Assembly (NCBI GenBank): GCA_021155885.1
Contig: JAJNBB010000019.1
Coordinates: forward strand, 1 to 44,439
DNA: 44,439 bases
Direction: 5' to 3'
Source of the DNA: Fibrobacteria bacterium
GTDB lineage: Bacteria; Fibrobacterota; Fibrobacteria; UBA11236
Every line of letters starts with the position of its first letter. Positions within the stretch are counted from its first letter, which is position 1. The notes below the pieces were generated by a model. The model was not told where the DNA came from. It worked only from the letters and a program-made list of their open reading frames with translations, and searched no databases. The translations under genes and the position numbers were made by a program. This document shows, one piece after another, positions 17,902 through 30,961 of this stretch.

Positions 17902-19410
17902 ATGGCGGCCCGCATGCGTCCGTCCGGGATCTTCGCGGTATTTACGGCCCTCGTTCTGGGCGCCGGGAGCGCCGCGGCCGCTTTGCAATTCCCCGAATAC
18001 CGCAACCGCGGGATGGACGTGAAGTTCGCCGGAGGCGCGTACGCCGACACCACCTTCGAGGACGTGCCCTACGTGTCGGCCGAGTTCCTGGCCGACCTCT
18101 TCGGCCAGGCCGCGCGCTGGGAGCCACAGGCCCAGCAACTGCACATCCACGGAGGCGGCAAACGCGAGTGGGTGTTCACTTTGGACAATCCCTTCATCTC
18201 GGTGCAGGGAGACGTCTACAACCTGACCTACCCCGTGCGCCGCGGGCCGGAGCGGATCTATCTCCCCCTGCACACCGTGCTCCGCCTGCTGAACGGCCGC
18301 TTCGACATCGACATCCGTCCCGTGGGAATAGCCGCCGCGCCCTCGCGGCCGGCTTCGGAAGCCTCCCCCGCGCCCGAGACGGACGCGGGACTGGTCACGG
18401 GCTTGGCGCTGGAAGAATCCGGCGAGGGATCGACCCTCCGCATCCGCAGCGGCTCGGGCATTCGTTGGCAGGGAATCCGCACGGGCTCGCATTACCTCCT
18501 CAGGGCCTTCGATGGCCGCCTGGGGCCGGAGTTCCCCCGCAAGCTCCGGGGCGGCGCCCAGGGCCGCATAACCGGCGTGGAGGCCGTGCAGGAAGGCGCG
18601 GTGGCGCAACTGACCTTGCGCCTGCGCGATCCGGGGGACAGCATCGAGCTCGTCCCGGAGACCGGGGAGGCCTCCGGCTGGCGCGTGACAGTACGGCCGC
18701 CGCCCAGGGCCGCCGGCGGAGGCAAGGGGACCATCATCCTGGACGCCGGCCATGGCGGGCACGACCGCGGCGCCGTCAAGGAAGGAGTCCAGGAGGCCGC
18801 GATTACGCTGGCGGTGACCCGGCTGCTGCGGGAGGAACTGCGCGAGATGGGCTACACCGTGCGGCTCACGCGCGAGGAGGACGTCTATAAAACCCTGCCC
18901 GAGCGCCCGAAGTACGCCTCCGACAACAACGGCGACGTGTTCGTCAGCCTGCACTGCAATTCGCTGGCGGGTTCGCGGCAGAAACTGGCGAGCGTGACCG
19001 GGTACGTGGCCTACATCCTGCGCGAGGGAGAGAGCGAGGAAGACAACGCCATCGCCCGGCGGGAGAACCAAGCCATCGAGCAAAGCGGGAAGAAAAAGGC
19101 CGCCGAAATCTCGCCGCTCGACTGGATCGTCCTGGAGCATCAGCTGAACCTCTACAGCAAGCAAAGCGAGGCCCTCGCCGAGTCCATCGTACGGAACTTC
19201 GCCGGATTCGAGATTCCCAAATATTCCACGGGCGCCAGGCAGGCGGGATTTTTCGTTCTAGTGGGCGCCTATATGCCCGCCGTGCTGTTCGAGATGGGAT
19301 TTCTCACCCATGAGAGGGACCGGCGCATATTGGCCTCGTCCGAAGGCCAGCGGGAGATCGCGCGGCGCATGGCGAAGGCGATCGACGCGTTTCAAAAATC
19401 GCGGTCATAA
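17902..19410 (+). CDS. N-acetylmuramoyl-L-alanine amidase (Amidase_3)
   Basis: TIILDAGHGGHDRGAVKEG; SLHCNS; ALFEMGFLTHERD-like end (VLFEMGFLTHERDRRIL). Confidence 0.92.
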   Translation: MAARMRPSGIFAVFTALVLGAGSAAAALQFPEYRNRGMDVKFAGGAYADTTFEDVPYVSAEFLADLFGQAARWEPQAQQLHIHGGGKREWVFTLDNPFISVQGDVYNLTYPVRRGPERIYLPLHTVLRLLNGRFDIDIRPVGIAAAPSRPASEASPAPETDAGLVTGLALEESGEGSTLRIRSGSGIRWQGIRTGSHYLLRAFDGRLGPEFPRKLRGGAQGRITGVEAVQEGAVAQLTLRLRDPGDSIELVPETGEASGWRVTVRPPPRAAGGGKGTIILDAGHGGHDRGAVKEGVQEAAITLAVTRLLREELREMGYTVRLTREEDVYKTLPERPKYASDNNGDVFVSLHCNSLAGSRQKLASVTGYVAYILREGESEEDNAIARRENQAIEQSGKKKAAEISPLDWIVLEHQLNLYSKQSEALAESIVRNFAGFEIPKYSTGARQAGFFVLVGAYMPAVLFEMGFLTHERDRRILASSEGQREIARRMAKAIDAFQKSRS

Positions 19411-19432
19411 TCCAGAATGGTGATGCGATTTT

Positions 19433-19460
19433 GTAGGGGCAAATAATTATTTGCCCCTAC
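19433..19460. repeat. REP-like perfect 28-bp palindrome
   Basis: GTAGGGGCAAATAATTATTTGCCCCTAC, identical to the copy at 39755-39782. Confidence 0.95.
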
Positions 19461-19488
19461 GGATGAAACGCGTCGATCGCCGTTCCCG

Positions 19489-20166
19489 TTAAAATCCGTA
19501 TTCTCCCTTGTCGCGCCGCGCCTCCTCCCCGAATCCCTGCGACCCCACGAGCGGGACGAAGCGGCATTCGCCCAAGTCCGTTTCCTCGAAAGCGCCGCCC
19601 CGGCGGTCGATGCGCAGCAGGCGCTGGGTGTCCCGGTTTCCCACGGGAATGACGAGCCGGCCGCCGTCGGCGAGCTGGCGCTTGAGCGCCTCGGGGGCCA
19701 CGGGCGCCCCGGCGGCGACGAGGATGCGGTCGTACGGAGCCCAGCTTTCCCAACCCAGGCTGCCGTCCCCGATCTTGTAGATCACGTTGCGCTGGCCCAG
19801 CGACTCCAGCACGGCTTGCGCGCGCCGCGACAATTCGGCCAGGCGCTCGAGCGTGTACAGGCGCGGGGTGTAATGCGCCAGCACCGCGGTCTGGTAACCC
19901 GAACCCGTGCCGATCTCCAGGATCTTGTCGCCCGCGCGGGGGCCCAGGGCGTAGGTCATCATGGCCACGATGGTGGGCTGCGAAATGGTCTGGCCCAGGC
20001 CGATAGGCAAGGCCGCGTCCTGGTAGGCCGCGTGACGCTGGGCCGAATCCAGGAACAGGTGGCGGGGAACCTCGTTGAAAATGCGCTTCAGGGCGTCGTC
20101 GTGAATCCCCAGGCGCTGGAAAACGCCTTCGGTCATTTTGTGGCGGGCCTGGGTCAGCGCGTCCAT
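19489..20166 (-). CDS. pcm: Protein-L-isoaspartate O-methyltransferase
   Basis: ALPIGLGQTISQPTIVAMM; ILEIGTGSGYQTAVLA; GRLVIPVG. Confidence 0.94.
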   Translation of the reverse strand: MDALTQARHKMTEGVFQRLGIHDDALKRIFNEVPRHLFLDSAQRHAAYQDAALPIGLGQTISQPTIVAMMTYALGPRAGDKILEIGTGSGYQTAVLAHYTPRLYTLERLAELSRRAQAVLESLGQRNVIYKIGDGSLGWESWAPYDRILVAAGAPVAPEALKRQLADGGRLVIPVGNRDTQRLLRIDRRGGAFEETDLGECRFVPLVGSQGFGEEARRDKGEYGF

Positions 20167-20867
20167 GGTGTTTGATGCGCGGCGCGGGCGGCCATGCGCA
20201 GAAAGCGGGCCGAGTCCCGCCATAGGTCCATATGACTTCCCTGGTCGCCGTATACCGTGCGCACGGGGACTTTTTCGATGCCGTAGCCCGCGCGGGACGC
20301 GCGAATGAGGGCTTCCGATTCCCATTCGAAGCGGCCTTCGCGCGGAAGGGCCGCGACGATGTCGAGGCGGTAGGCCCGGTAGCCGCTTTGGGCGTCGTGG
20401 ACGGGCCTTCCGGCCAGCCGGGACACCAGCCAGGTGGTCGTGGCGTTGCTGAAACGGCGGTGCCACGGCATGGCCGTTCCGGCGCGCGCGCGCGCGCCCA
20501 CCACCATCCCGGTTTCAGGGTGCGGGCGCATGGACAAAAATCCCTCAAGATCGGCGGCATCGTGCTGCCCGTCCGCGTCCACCGTGAAGGCCCACTCCCA
20601 GCCCCGCGCATCCCGGGCGTGCAGCAGGCCGGTCATCAGCGCCGCGCCCTTGCCGCGGTTGGCCGGATGCCGCAGGACGGTCACGCCGAGGGCCTCGCCG
20701 ACCCGCGCCGTCCCGTCGGTGGACCCGTCGTCGACCACGAGAATGTCGGGGCGGGAGATGGCGGGGATCAGGCCGCTGATCACTCCCGCCAGCGTCGACG
20801 CGGCCTGATAGGCGGGGACGATCGCCCCGTGGGGGCGGCTGCGGAGGTCGGGAGCGGAGGGATGCAT
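20154..20867 (-). CDS. Glycosyltransferase family 2 (dolichol-phosphate mannosyltransferase-like)
   Basis: IVPAYQAASTLAGVI; VVDDGSTDGTARV; FTVDADGQHDAADLEGFL. Confidence 0.9.
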   Translation of the reverse strand: MHPSAPDLRSRPHGAIVPAYQAASTLAGVISGLIPAISRPDILVVDDGSTDGTARVGEALGVTVLRHPANRGKGAALMTGLLHARDARGWEWAFTVDADGQHDAADLEGFLSMRPHPETGMVVGARARAGTAMPWHRRFSNATTTWLVSRLAGRPVHDAQSGYRAYRLDIVAALPREGRFEWESEALIRASRAGYGIEKVPVRTVYGDQGSHMDLWRDSARFLRMAARAAHQTPWTR

Positions 20868-20882
20868 GAGGGAGGAAAGATA

Positions 20883-20985
20883 GCAGGACGGGAGACGGGG
20901 GACGGGAGCGAACAAAAACACAAAAAAGGTTTCGCGCCTTTGTTGCGCTATCCCCCGTCCCCCGTCCCCCGTCTCCCGTCCTGCG
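20883..20985. repeat. Heptamer-repeat inverted element (GACGGGA/G-type)
   Basis: GCAGGACGGGAGACGGGGGACGGGAGC / TCCCCCGTCCCCCGTCCCCCGTCTCCCGTCCTGCG. Confidence 0.9.
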
Positions 20986-21847
20986 TCAACGCATACTTCC
21001 CCTCCTCCAACACCAGGCTCACTCCCGCGCCCAGCCGGACCTCCCCGCGTTCCTCCAGGGCCCGCAGGCCCGCTTCGGGATTCTCGGCATAGCGCGAGTG
21101 GTTCTCCAGCAGGATCAAGGCGGAGCGGCGCCCGCTGGTAAGCGCCTTGCGCGGCTTTCCCGATGCCCGAAACTCCGCCAGGCGCACCTTCCAGGCGGGA
21201 TCGATGAAATGGGGCTGGTAGGCGACCTCGGGAAACGCCTTGTGGATCACCTTGAAGGCCTCTAGGTTTTCGCGGCTGTCGTCGTACAGCGAAATGTCGT
21301 TGTAGCCGCGGGCCGCCAGGTCCTGTCCGATCACCAGGGCCTTGCGCTCGGGCACGGAGAGCTTGGCGTAGGTTTTTCCCGAAAAACCCTCGGGCAGGTT
21401 GGGGGGCAGTTCGCGCGATTCCTTGTGGCGTATGAATCGCTCGTCGGAAAGGTTGAAGATCAGCGCGTTGCGCAGCCGGATGCCGAAGAGGCCCTGGAAC
21501 AGGCGGATAAGAAAAGGGGCGTGCAGGCGCTTGTCCCCGCGCGCGGTGAGGATGCCGAAGTCGCTGCGCGTCCCGCGCGCCACGATGGTGTCGATGATGG
21601 TGCGCGTGTACTTCACGACCACCCCGCGCGCGAGAATGCCGACGTTGCCGAAATCGCGGAAGTCGAAGCCCTCCCCCGGGGCCAGGGTATAAGTCGTGAA
21701 TTCCGCCGGGGTCAGCGCGCGGACCTCCGCTCCCGTTTCATCCAGAACGCGCACCTGCGCCTCGGTCCGGATCAGGGTGTCGTCCAGATCGAAAACGTGG
21801 ATGCTGCGGCGGGAGGGATCCGCAGGCTTTCGGAGGCGAGAGGGCAT
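20948..21847 (-). CDS. HAD-like phosphatase-fold protein
   Basis: IHVFDLDDTLIRTEAQVRV; DFGILTARGD; DISLYDDSREN; C-terminus TQDGRRGTGDGG is encoded by the repeat element. Confidence 0.75.
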   Translation of the reverse strand: MPSRLRKPADPSRRSIHVFDLDDTLIRTEAQVRVLDETGAEVRALTPAEFTTYTLAPGEGFDFRDFGNVGILARGVVVKYTRTIIDTIVARGTRSDFGILTARGDKRLHAPFLIRLFQGLFGIRLRNALIFNLSDERFIRHKESRELPPNLPEGFSGKTYAKLSVPERKALVIGQDLAARGYNDISLYDDSRENLEAFKVIHKAFPEVAYQPHFIDPAWKVRLAEFRASGKPRKALTSGRRSALILLENHSRYAENPEAGLRALEERGEVRLGAGVSLVLEEGKYALTQDGRRGTGDGG

Positions 21848-21879
21848 GGGGGAAAATTACTCTCCGCGAACGGTCCTTC

Positions 21880-22061
21880 GTTGTTGTCGGTTGTTAGTTG
21901 TTGGGTTGTGGGAAAACACAAAAACCCATCCTTGGAACGTGTTGCTTAGGCAGGTATTTCGGACCTGTACCCATGTATCCGAACAACCAGGAAAAACACG
22001 CCTGAAATCCAACTTTCCCTTGTTTTCCTTCACCAACAACCGACAACTAACAACCAACAAC
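21880..22061. repeat. Heptamer-repeat inverted element (GTTGTTG-type) in a divergent intergenic region
   Basis: GTTGTTGTCGGTTGTTAGTTGTTGGGTTGTGG / CACCAACAACCGACAACTAACAACCAACAAC. Confidence 0.9.
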
Positions 22062-22088
22062 TCCCCGGCCCCAACTATCTTTTCCCCC

Positions 22089-25681
<3,593 letters not shown>

Positions 25682-25722
25682 GAAAAGGTCGCCGAGCCCG
25701 TCGAGGTGCCGGCACGGAAATA

Positions 25723-25754
25723 AAAAAGGGAGGCTGAAACAGCCTCCCTTTTCG
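25723..25754. terminator. Intrinsic terminator between convergent genes
   Basis: AAAAAGGGAGGCTGAAACAGCCTCCCTTTTCG. Confidence 0.9.
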
Positions 25755-25771
25755 TTTGGAACCGCGTTCGG

Positions 25772-27121
25772 CTAGAGGGCGTAGGCCAGCTTGACGGCCC
25801 AGTAGAAGTTCTTCTTGTCCGGCATGAACTCCCGGAAATCGGGGCTGCTGTAGACGTCCAGCATGCGGACATGGTCGTTCGCGACCTGCGCATAGATGAA
25901 AAATCCCGGATATACGTCCTTGCGGGCCTGCACCGTCCACTTCAGGTCATCGTCATCGTAGGGCTGGTAGGATCCCCAGGCATCGCCCACATAGGGGGTC
26001 ACGCTTCCCTGCGTCAGGGGCCCTTCGGTCGAGTTCTCGAAAGGGTTCGGAGCGTATTCGACTTCGAAGGCGAGCATGTTGAGCAGGCCGAACGTCGGGA
26101 CATTGAGGCCGGCCATGTACACCATGCGGTCGCTGAGTTTTTCATAATAGGTCGGGTAATCCTTGATCCCGAGCAGGATGGCCTCGCCGTACACCTTGAA
26201 CTGATTCGGGGCCAGGCTGACCATTTTCCCCAGATCCACCGCGGCGCGCACCATCACCTTTTGCCCTTCGAGGGTATAATAGTTGGTATCCTGGATCGTG
26301 ACGGCGGGCAGAATCAACCCGTTTTGAACTTCATAATCGTAACGGCCCGCGGCCATCTTGCGTCCGTCCGAAAGCGTGTAATAGCTGTTCTCGGGCTTCC
26401 GGGCGGTCACCTGGGCGGGATCCGGGTTGTAGAAGTTGTTGAACATGAAGCCGCCCCCGACCTCGAGAATGCCCCCGAGGTTATAGGAAACCATGTCGGC
26501 GAGGCTAAGGCTGTGCACCGGCGGGCGATCGGTTTCGACGGTGAGCAGGACCTCATTCTTCAAGCCGCCGATGCGCGTGAGTGCCGAAAGCCCGGTGAGT
26601 TGGGCGGCGGCGGAGTTCACGAAATCCAGCCCTCCCGTGGTGATCACGTTGGGATACGTCCACGTGCGGTACATGTATTCGCCCAGGTTCTTGGCGTCGG
26701 GGTTGTACTTGTAGCCAAATACTCCCGCCTTGAGCTGCAGCCACATGTCGTCGCCCGAAGAGGCAATGTCGAACTCGCCATGCGCCTCGGTCAGGCCCAC
26801 GGCCGAGCGCTTGCTGTGCGAAAAGGGATTGTCGCCGAAGCTGCGGGGAGAGACGAAGAAATAGGCGGCTCCCACCCCGGCGCGCACGCGCGCATGCTCG
26901 TTGAGCGTGGCCTCCTGCAGTATCCACACGGAGGCATGGCTGATCAGTTCCTTGACGTCGTCGCCTTTATTGTTGGTTCCGCCCTCGAACTGCCCGAACT
27001 CATAACTCGCGAAAGTGCGCAGGGGCTTGAGGGCGGGAGCCGTCTCCTGGGCGAACGCGACTCCCGTGACAAGGGCGCACAGCCCGGCGAAAATAGGAAG
27101 CTTCTTGGGGAATCTGGACAT
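25772..27121 (-). CDS. Secreted/outer-membrane beta-barrel-like protein of unknown function
   Basis: Signal peptide MSRFPKKLPIFAGLCALVTGVAFA; alternating beta-strand pattern; ends in NFYWAVKLAYAL. Confidence 0.6.
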   Translation of the reverse strand: MSRFPKKLPIFAGLCALVTGVAFAQETAPALKPLRTFASYEFGQFEGGTNNKGDDVKELISHASVWILQEATLNEHARVRAGVGAAYFFVSPRSFGDNPFSHSKRSAVGLTEAHGEFDIASSGDDMWLQLKAGVFGYKYNPDAKNLGEYMYRTWTYPNVITTGGLDFVNSAAAQLTGLSALTRIGGLKNEVLLTVETDRPPVHSLSLADMVSYNLGGILEVGGGFMFNNFYNPDPAQVTARKPENSYYTLSDGRKMAAGRYDYEVQNGLILPAVTIQDTNYYTLEGQKVMVRAAVDLGKMVSLAPNQFKVYGEAILLGIKDYPTYYEKLSDRMVYMAGLNVPTFGLLNMLAFEVEYAPNPFENSTEGPLTQGSVTPYVGDAWGSYQPYDDDDLKWTVQARKDVYPGFFIYAQVANDHVRMLDVYSSPDFREFMPDKKNFYWAVKLAYAL

Positions 27122-27191
27122 GGGAGTCTCCTTACGTGGCATGAACAAGCGGGCCGATTACCGGCCCGCGTTCGACAATGAATGTTTACGG

Positions 27192-28463
27192 TTATCGAGA
27201 GGGAATGGGAACCACGGGAAGGCGCTGCGCTTCCGCGGAGGGAAGGCGGCGTCCCGAGACGTCGAAGAACCGGTTCGCCTCGAGATCATGGCCCCCCCGC
27301 AGTTGCGCGGGACGATGTACGGAAACCGGCAGGCCTCCCTGCACCAGCACCGAATCGTAGGGGATCGCCGCGATCAGGGCGTCGTGGTTGGCCGCCGTCA
27401 CGGGGACGAACCAGACGTTGTTGAAGAGCACGTTGTTGCTGTGCTCCTGGAGATAGAGCGCCCCGGGATTGACCTGTTGTCCGGCGAGGCCGGCCTCGGT
27501 CGTGGTCGGAGCGGGAGTGGAATCCTGGACCATGACGCCGTTCAGATAAACGGTCAGGACCGCCGCCCCGGGGAGGGTGCCATTGTCGCCGGAGGTGCGC
27601 GGGGAGAAATAGATGTCGTAGGTCTGAAAATTCATCGGCGGCAGGGCGGCATTGATCAGCGCGCTTTTCGTGCCGTAGATCGCACCCATCTCGTTGGTGG
27701 CCAATGCCTTGCCGAAGGAATCCAATACCTGGGTCTCATATTTGGAATGGAGGTAGACGCCGGCATTCCCGCGGTCCTGGCCCGTTGCGGACGGACGGAA
27801 AGGCGACATGAACTCGACATGCACGAAGCCTGCGCCATGCGTGGTGGTCGTGCGCACGCCGCGGTACAGATAACCTTGGTTCAATTGCGGGGTAGTGTTC
27901 TGCTGCACCCACTTGGCCAGTTCCGCGGACGGATTCGCTGCCGCGGCGGCGCTGTCGAAGTAGGAAACGGCCGCTCCCCACGAAGCCTTGGGCTTAAGCC
28001 CCAAAGTGGGGCTGCGCCGGTGGACGCGGGTCAGCGAGAAAGGGGAAGCCGTGTTGGTGGTTCCCGTCAAGGTCTTCTGGTAGCCGGTACCGGTAATGCC
28101 GGTGACCGCGTACCCGGACGCCATGTTGATGGAAATCGCTCCCGTTCCGGAATTCCAGGTAGCCGTGCCCGAGTAGCGCAGGATCCCTGCCCAATTACCG
28201 CCGGTCTGGCCGGGGATTTTCACGAGTCCGCCGGGAAGCAAGGACACGGTATAGGAGTTATTCGCGTTGGCGACGACCCAGGCGCCAAGCGTGTCGCCGT
28301 TCTGGGCAACACCGAAGTACTCGCCCTGGACCTGATGCGCTTCCAGCGCCGTGGCCGTGCTGGCGAGATTGTTGGGCAAATATTGTCCGGTCTGGGCCGC
28401 GGCCAGGCCGGCCAAGCCGGTCATCAGGCCGAGCATCAGGATTTTGGATTGGATCGATCTCAT
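27192..28463 (-). CDS. DUF1080 (3-keto-disaccharide hydrolase-like) secreted protein A
   Basis: GFVHVEFMSPFRP..., QTYDIYFSPRTSGDNG..LTVYLNGVMVQDS; C-term FDVSGRRLPSAEAQRLPVVPIPSR. Confidence 0.75.
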   Translation of the reverse strand: MRSIQSKILMLGLMTGLAGLAAAQTGQYLPNNLASTATALEAHQVQGEYFGVAQNGDTLGAWVVANANNSYTVSLLPGGLVKIPGQTGGNWAGILRYSGTATWNSGTGAISINMASGYAVTGITGTGYQKTLTGTTNTASPFSLTRVHRRSPTLGLKPKASWGAAVSYFDSAAAAANPSAELAKWVQQNTTPQLNQGYLYRGVRTTTTHGAGFVHVEFMSPFRPSATGQDRGNAGVYLHSKYETQVLDSFGKALATNEMGAIYGTKSALINAALPPMNFQTYDIYFSPRTSGDNGTLPGAAVLTVYLNGVMVQDSTPAPTTTEAGLAGQQVNPGALYLQEHSNNVLFNNVWFVPVTAANHDALIAAIPYDSVLVQGGLPVSVHRPAQLRGGHDLEANRFFDVSGRRLPSAEAQRLPVVPIPSR

Positions 28464-28505
28464 TTTCTATTCCTCGATTTCACGGTTTACGTTCAAAGTC
28501 CAGGT

Positions 28506-30734
28506 TCAAAACAAGGGCACGGTGCGCGCCAGGGTGCGGCCCGAGGTCCGGATTTCCAGCACATAGGTTCCCCGGGCGCGGCCCGAGGCGAGGGTGAGCG
28601 TGGAGGTGTTCTTACCCGCCCCTACGTTCACGGCTCCCAGCGACCTTCCGCGAAGGTCTCGCAGCGTGATACGCGCGGAGGCGGCAAAGTTGGTTTCGAT
28701 CTGCAAAACCCCGCCTCGCGCCTGCACCTTGAACTCCTGCATGCGCATGTCCGGCGACGCCAGCCTGGAATCCGCCAGGGCGACCGGCGTGAAGGCCGTG
28801 TCGGTCGAGTGGTAGTTCAGCGTATACCAGGCCGCGATGCGGGAGGGAACGGCGCCTGCCGTTACCGGCTCTCCCCAGGGAACGGAACCATCCGCCGATA
28901 GAATGCCGGTGCCCTTGATCATCACGACGCGAACATTGCCGCCGTTGGCAGGGGCGTTTCCGGTCGGGGCCGTCGCCGCGGGAACCGCGGGCCGCACGGA
29001 CGCCGCGGGCATGGACGCGAGCTCGAGAAACACGCGCGTCGAATCCGGATGAATGCGCACATTGCTGACCGAGAGAGTGGCGCTGTTCTGCTGGCTGCCC
29101 CCCCCGTAAGTCTGGCTGCTCAGGTTGTTGACCCAGGTGTTCAGGGTGTAGTTGGCGGCCAACCCCGCCGAGGGGCCGACCTTCTTGGTGAACTGCAGCT
29201 CAAAGCCGTTCGCACGGGCGCGCACGGCCAGCAGCTCGAACACGACCGTGTCCTTGGGCACCAGCTTGAAAAAGTCGTACTGAATGTTGCAGGTACCGCC
29301 GGTCCTGTCCGCCGTAAGCGCCCCGACCCCGGTAGCGCCCCCCCAGCACCAGTTGCCCGAAGCCGGGGTGGGGCCCCCCGATTGTCCCCCGCCATACAGA
29401 GAACCGTCAGGGCCCCGCTTGAGCCGGCCGACTCCGGAATGAAAGCCGCCGGAAAAAAGGAAGACGGCGCCTTGCCACTCGTTATTGATCTTCTCCACGA
29501 ACACGCGCTGAATCCCGCCGAAGCTCACATCGCCATAGAGCATTTGACCCGCATATACGCCGCTGGTCAGGTAGGTGATCTCACCGGGATTCGACCCGAT
29601 GTCGGTATTGGCGGTTCCCCCCTGGTTGAGATCCACGACCGGGAAGGACTCCTGGATTCCGCGCGTGTGGCCGTAAGGCTGGTAGGTATCGCAGCGGAAG
29701 CCGTAATAGCGGCCCGGGCGGTAGTTGCTGATGGAATTAGTCGGGTTGTAATTGCCCTGAACGTCCGAAAAGAAGATTTCGCCCTCGGGTCCCTTGCCCC
29801 AACCATTCGGGGAACGAAGCCCTCCGGCCGTCACCTCGACCGTGCCGGCGACGGGGTCCATTTTCAGAACGGCACAGCGGTCCCGCCCCTGTTCATAACG
29901 ATCGTTTCCGCCGTCGTATTGCACGTTGGTGCCGCCGTACAAATACCCATCATTGCCCCGCACCAGCCCATAGTTGAAATGGTGCCAGCGCCGACCCGTG
30001 CCGGTGGATTCGCCGGTTCCGGTGTAGGCATTGGGGGCATGGGTCGAGAAACTCTTATAAAGTCCCGGGCCGATCGAATCGGCGGCGCAGCGCCGGGCGT
30101 GGCAGGTATTGATCACCTTGATGGGGTTCACGCCGTTGGTATACGGTCCCAGTCCGATGAAGCGCAGCAGTCCCGTTTTGGTCATCACATAAATGGTATC
30201 GGTGGCGGGGTTTCCGCTCTTGCCCACGAGGATTCCCAAGGGTTCCCACAACCCCGAATAGATCCGGGTCGTGTCCGCCGGGGTGATGCCTTCCCCCGCC
30301 GTGCCGGTGATGACATGCATGGAGCCGGGGCCCCGGCCGTCCGGAGGAAGCTGGATGTCGCCATAATATTGCCGATTATCGAGATCGTCCGCGCAACTCG
30401 ACTGACCGGCCCCATTGTGGGCAGAGCAGTCAAAACCCCACAGGATCGAGACCATGCGGCCGTCCGAGAGCCAGTCGAAGCCGCCGAAACGCCAATTCGA
30501 GTTGATGGCGTTCCGGAAGGAGACCAGCCGGTATCCGGGGTGAATGCCCGGACCGCTCGGGCTGGGAACGCCGTTCGCCTGGCCCGAGTTGGTGCTTGTT
30601 CCAAGTACGGAATTTCCCAGGGGAGTCGAGCGGGCGGCGGCATCCTGCCACCCTGCCGTCAGGGCCAAGGCCAGGGATAGCAGCGATCCCTGAAAAACTG
30701 TACGCGGGTTAAAATTGGGAATTTGCATGGACAT
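28506..30734 (-). CDS. Sugar-dehydrogenase-like beta-propeller A with T9SS-like C-terminal domain
   Basis: RFGGFDWLSDGRMVSILWG; LRSPNGWGKGPEGEIFFSDVQGNY; GQMLYGDVSFGGIQRVF; C-term ITLRDLRGRSLGAVNVG...GTYVLEIRTSGRTLARTVPLF. Confidence 0.75.
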   Translation of the reverse strand: MSMQIPNFNPRTVFQGSLLSLALALTAGWQDAAARSTPLGNSVLGTSTNSGQANGVPSPSGPGIHPGYRLVSFRNAINSNWRFGGFDWLSDGRMVSILWGFDCSAHNGAGQSSCADDLDNRQYYGDIQLPPDGRGPGSMHVITGTAGEGITPADTTRIYSGLWEPLGILVGKSGNPATDTIYVMTKTGLLRFIGLGPYTNGVNPIKVINTCHARRCAADSIGPGLYKSFSTHAPNAYTGTGESTGTGRRWHHFNYGLVRGNDGYLYGGTNVQYDGGNDRYEQGRDRCAVLKMDPVAGTVEVTAGGLRSPNGWGKGPEGEIFFSDVQGNYNPTNSISNYRPGRYYGFRCDTYQPYGHTRGIQESFPVVDLNQGGTANTDIGSNPGEITYLTSGVYAGQMLYGDVSFGGIQRVFVEKINNEWQGAVFLFSGGFHSGVGRLKRGPDGSLYGGGQSGGPTPASGNWCWGGATGVGALTADRTGGTCNIQYDFFKLVPKDTVVFELLAVRARANGFELQFTKKVGPSAGLAANYTLNTWVNNLSSQTYGGGSQQNSATLSVSNVRIHPDSTRVFLELASMPAASVRPAVPAATAPTGNAPANGGNVRVVMIKGTGILSADGSVPWGEPVTAGAVPSRIAAWYTLNYHSTDTAFTPVALADSRLASPDMRMQEFKVQARGGVLQIETNFAASARITLRDLRGRSLGAVNVGAGKNTSTLTLASGRARGTYVLEIRTSGRTLARTVPLF

Positions 30735-30875
30735 TTCAGCTCCCTCTCTAATCTGGCCGCGCTCCGATCGGTGGATCGGTCGAAAAAACGGGCTTAAAGG
30801 CAAACGCGGTACGAACCTGTATTGAACCCGAATATAGCGCGGACGTACCTTTCAGACCGGTTAAATCCAGCAATG

Positions 30876-30901
30876 CATCATTTATTATGCAACAAATGAT
30901 G
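30876..30901. promoter_or_regulatory. Inverted repeat, possible operator
   Basis: CATCATTTATTATGCAACAAATGATG (8-bp perfect arms) upstream of propeller A. Confidence 0.4.
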
Positions 30902-30961
30902 GAAATAAGGTCCGTTTCCTACCAAAAAGTGACACGGAGAATATCCCGACAAGGCCAAGCC

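Noticed and set aside
21696-22088. N-terminal extension of the RND transporter in the ORF track
   Set aside because: It translates the heptamer repeat element; the transporter-like sequence begins at the GTG at 22089.
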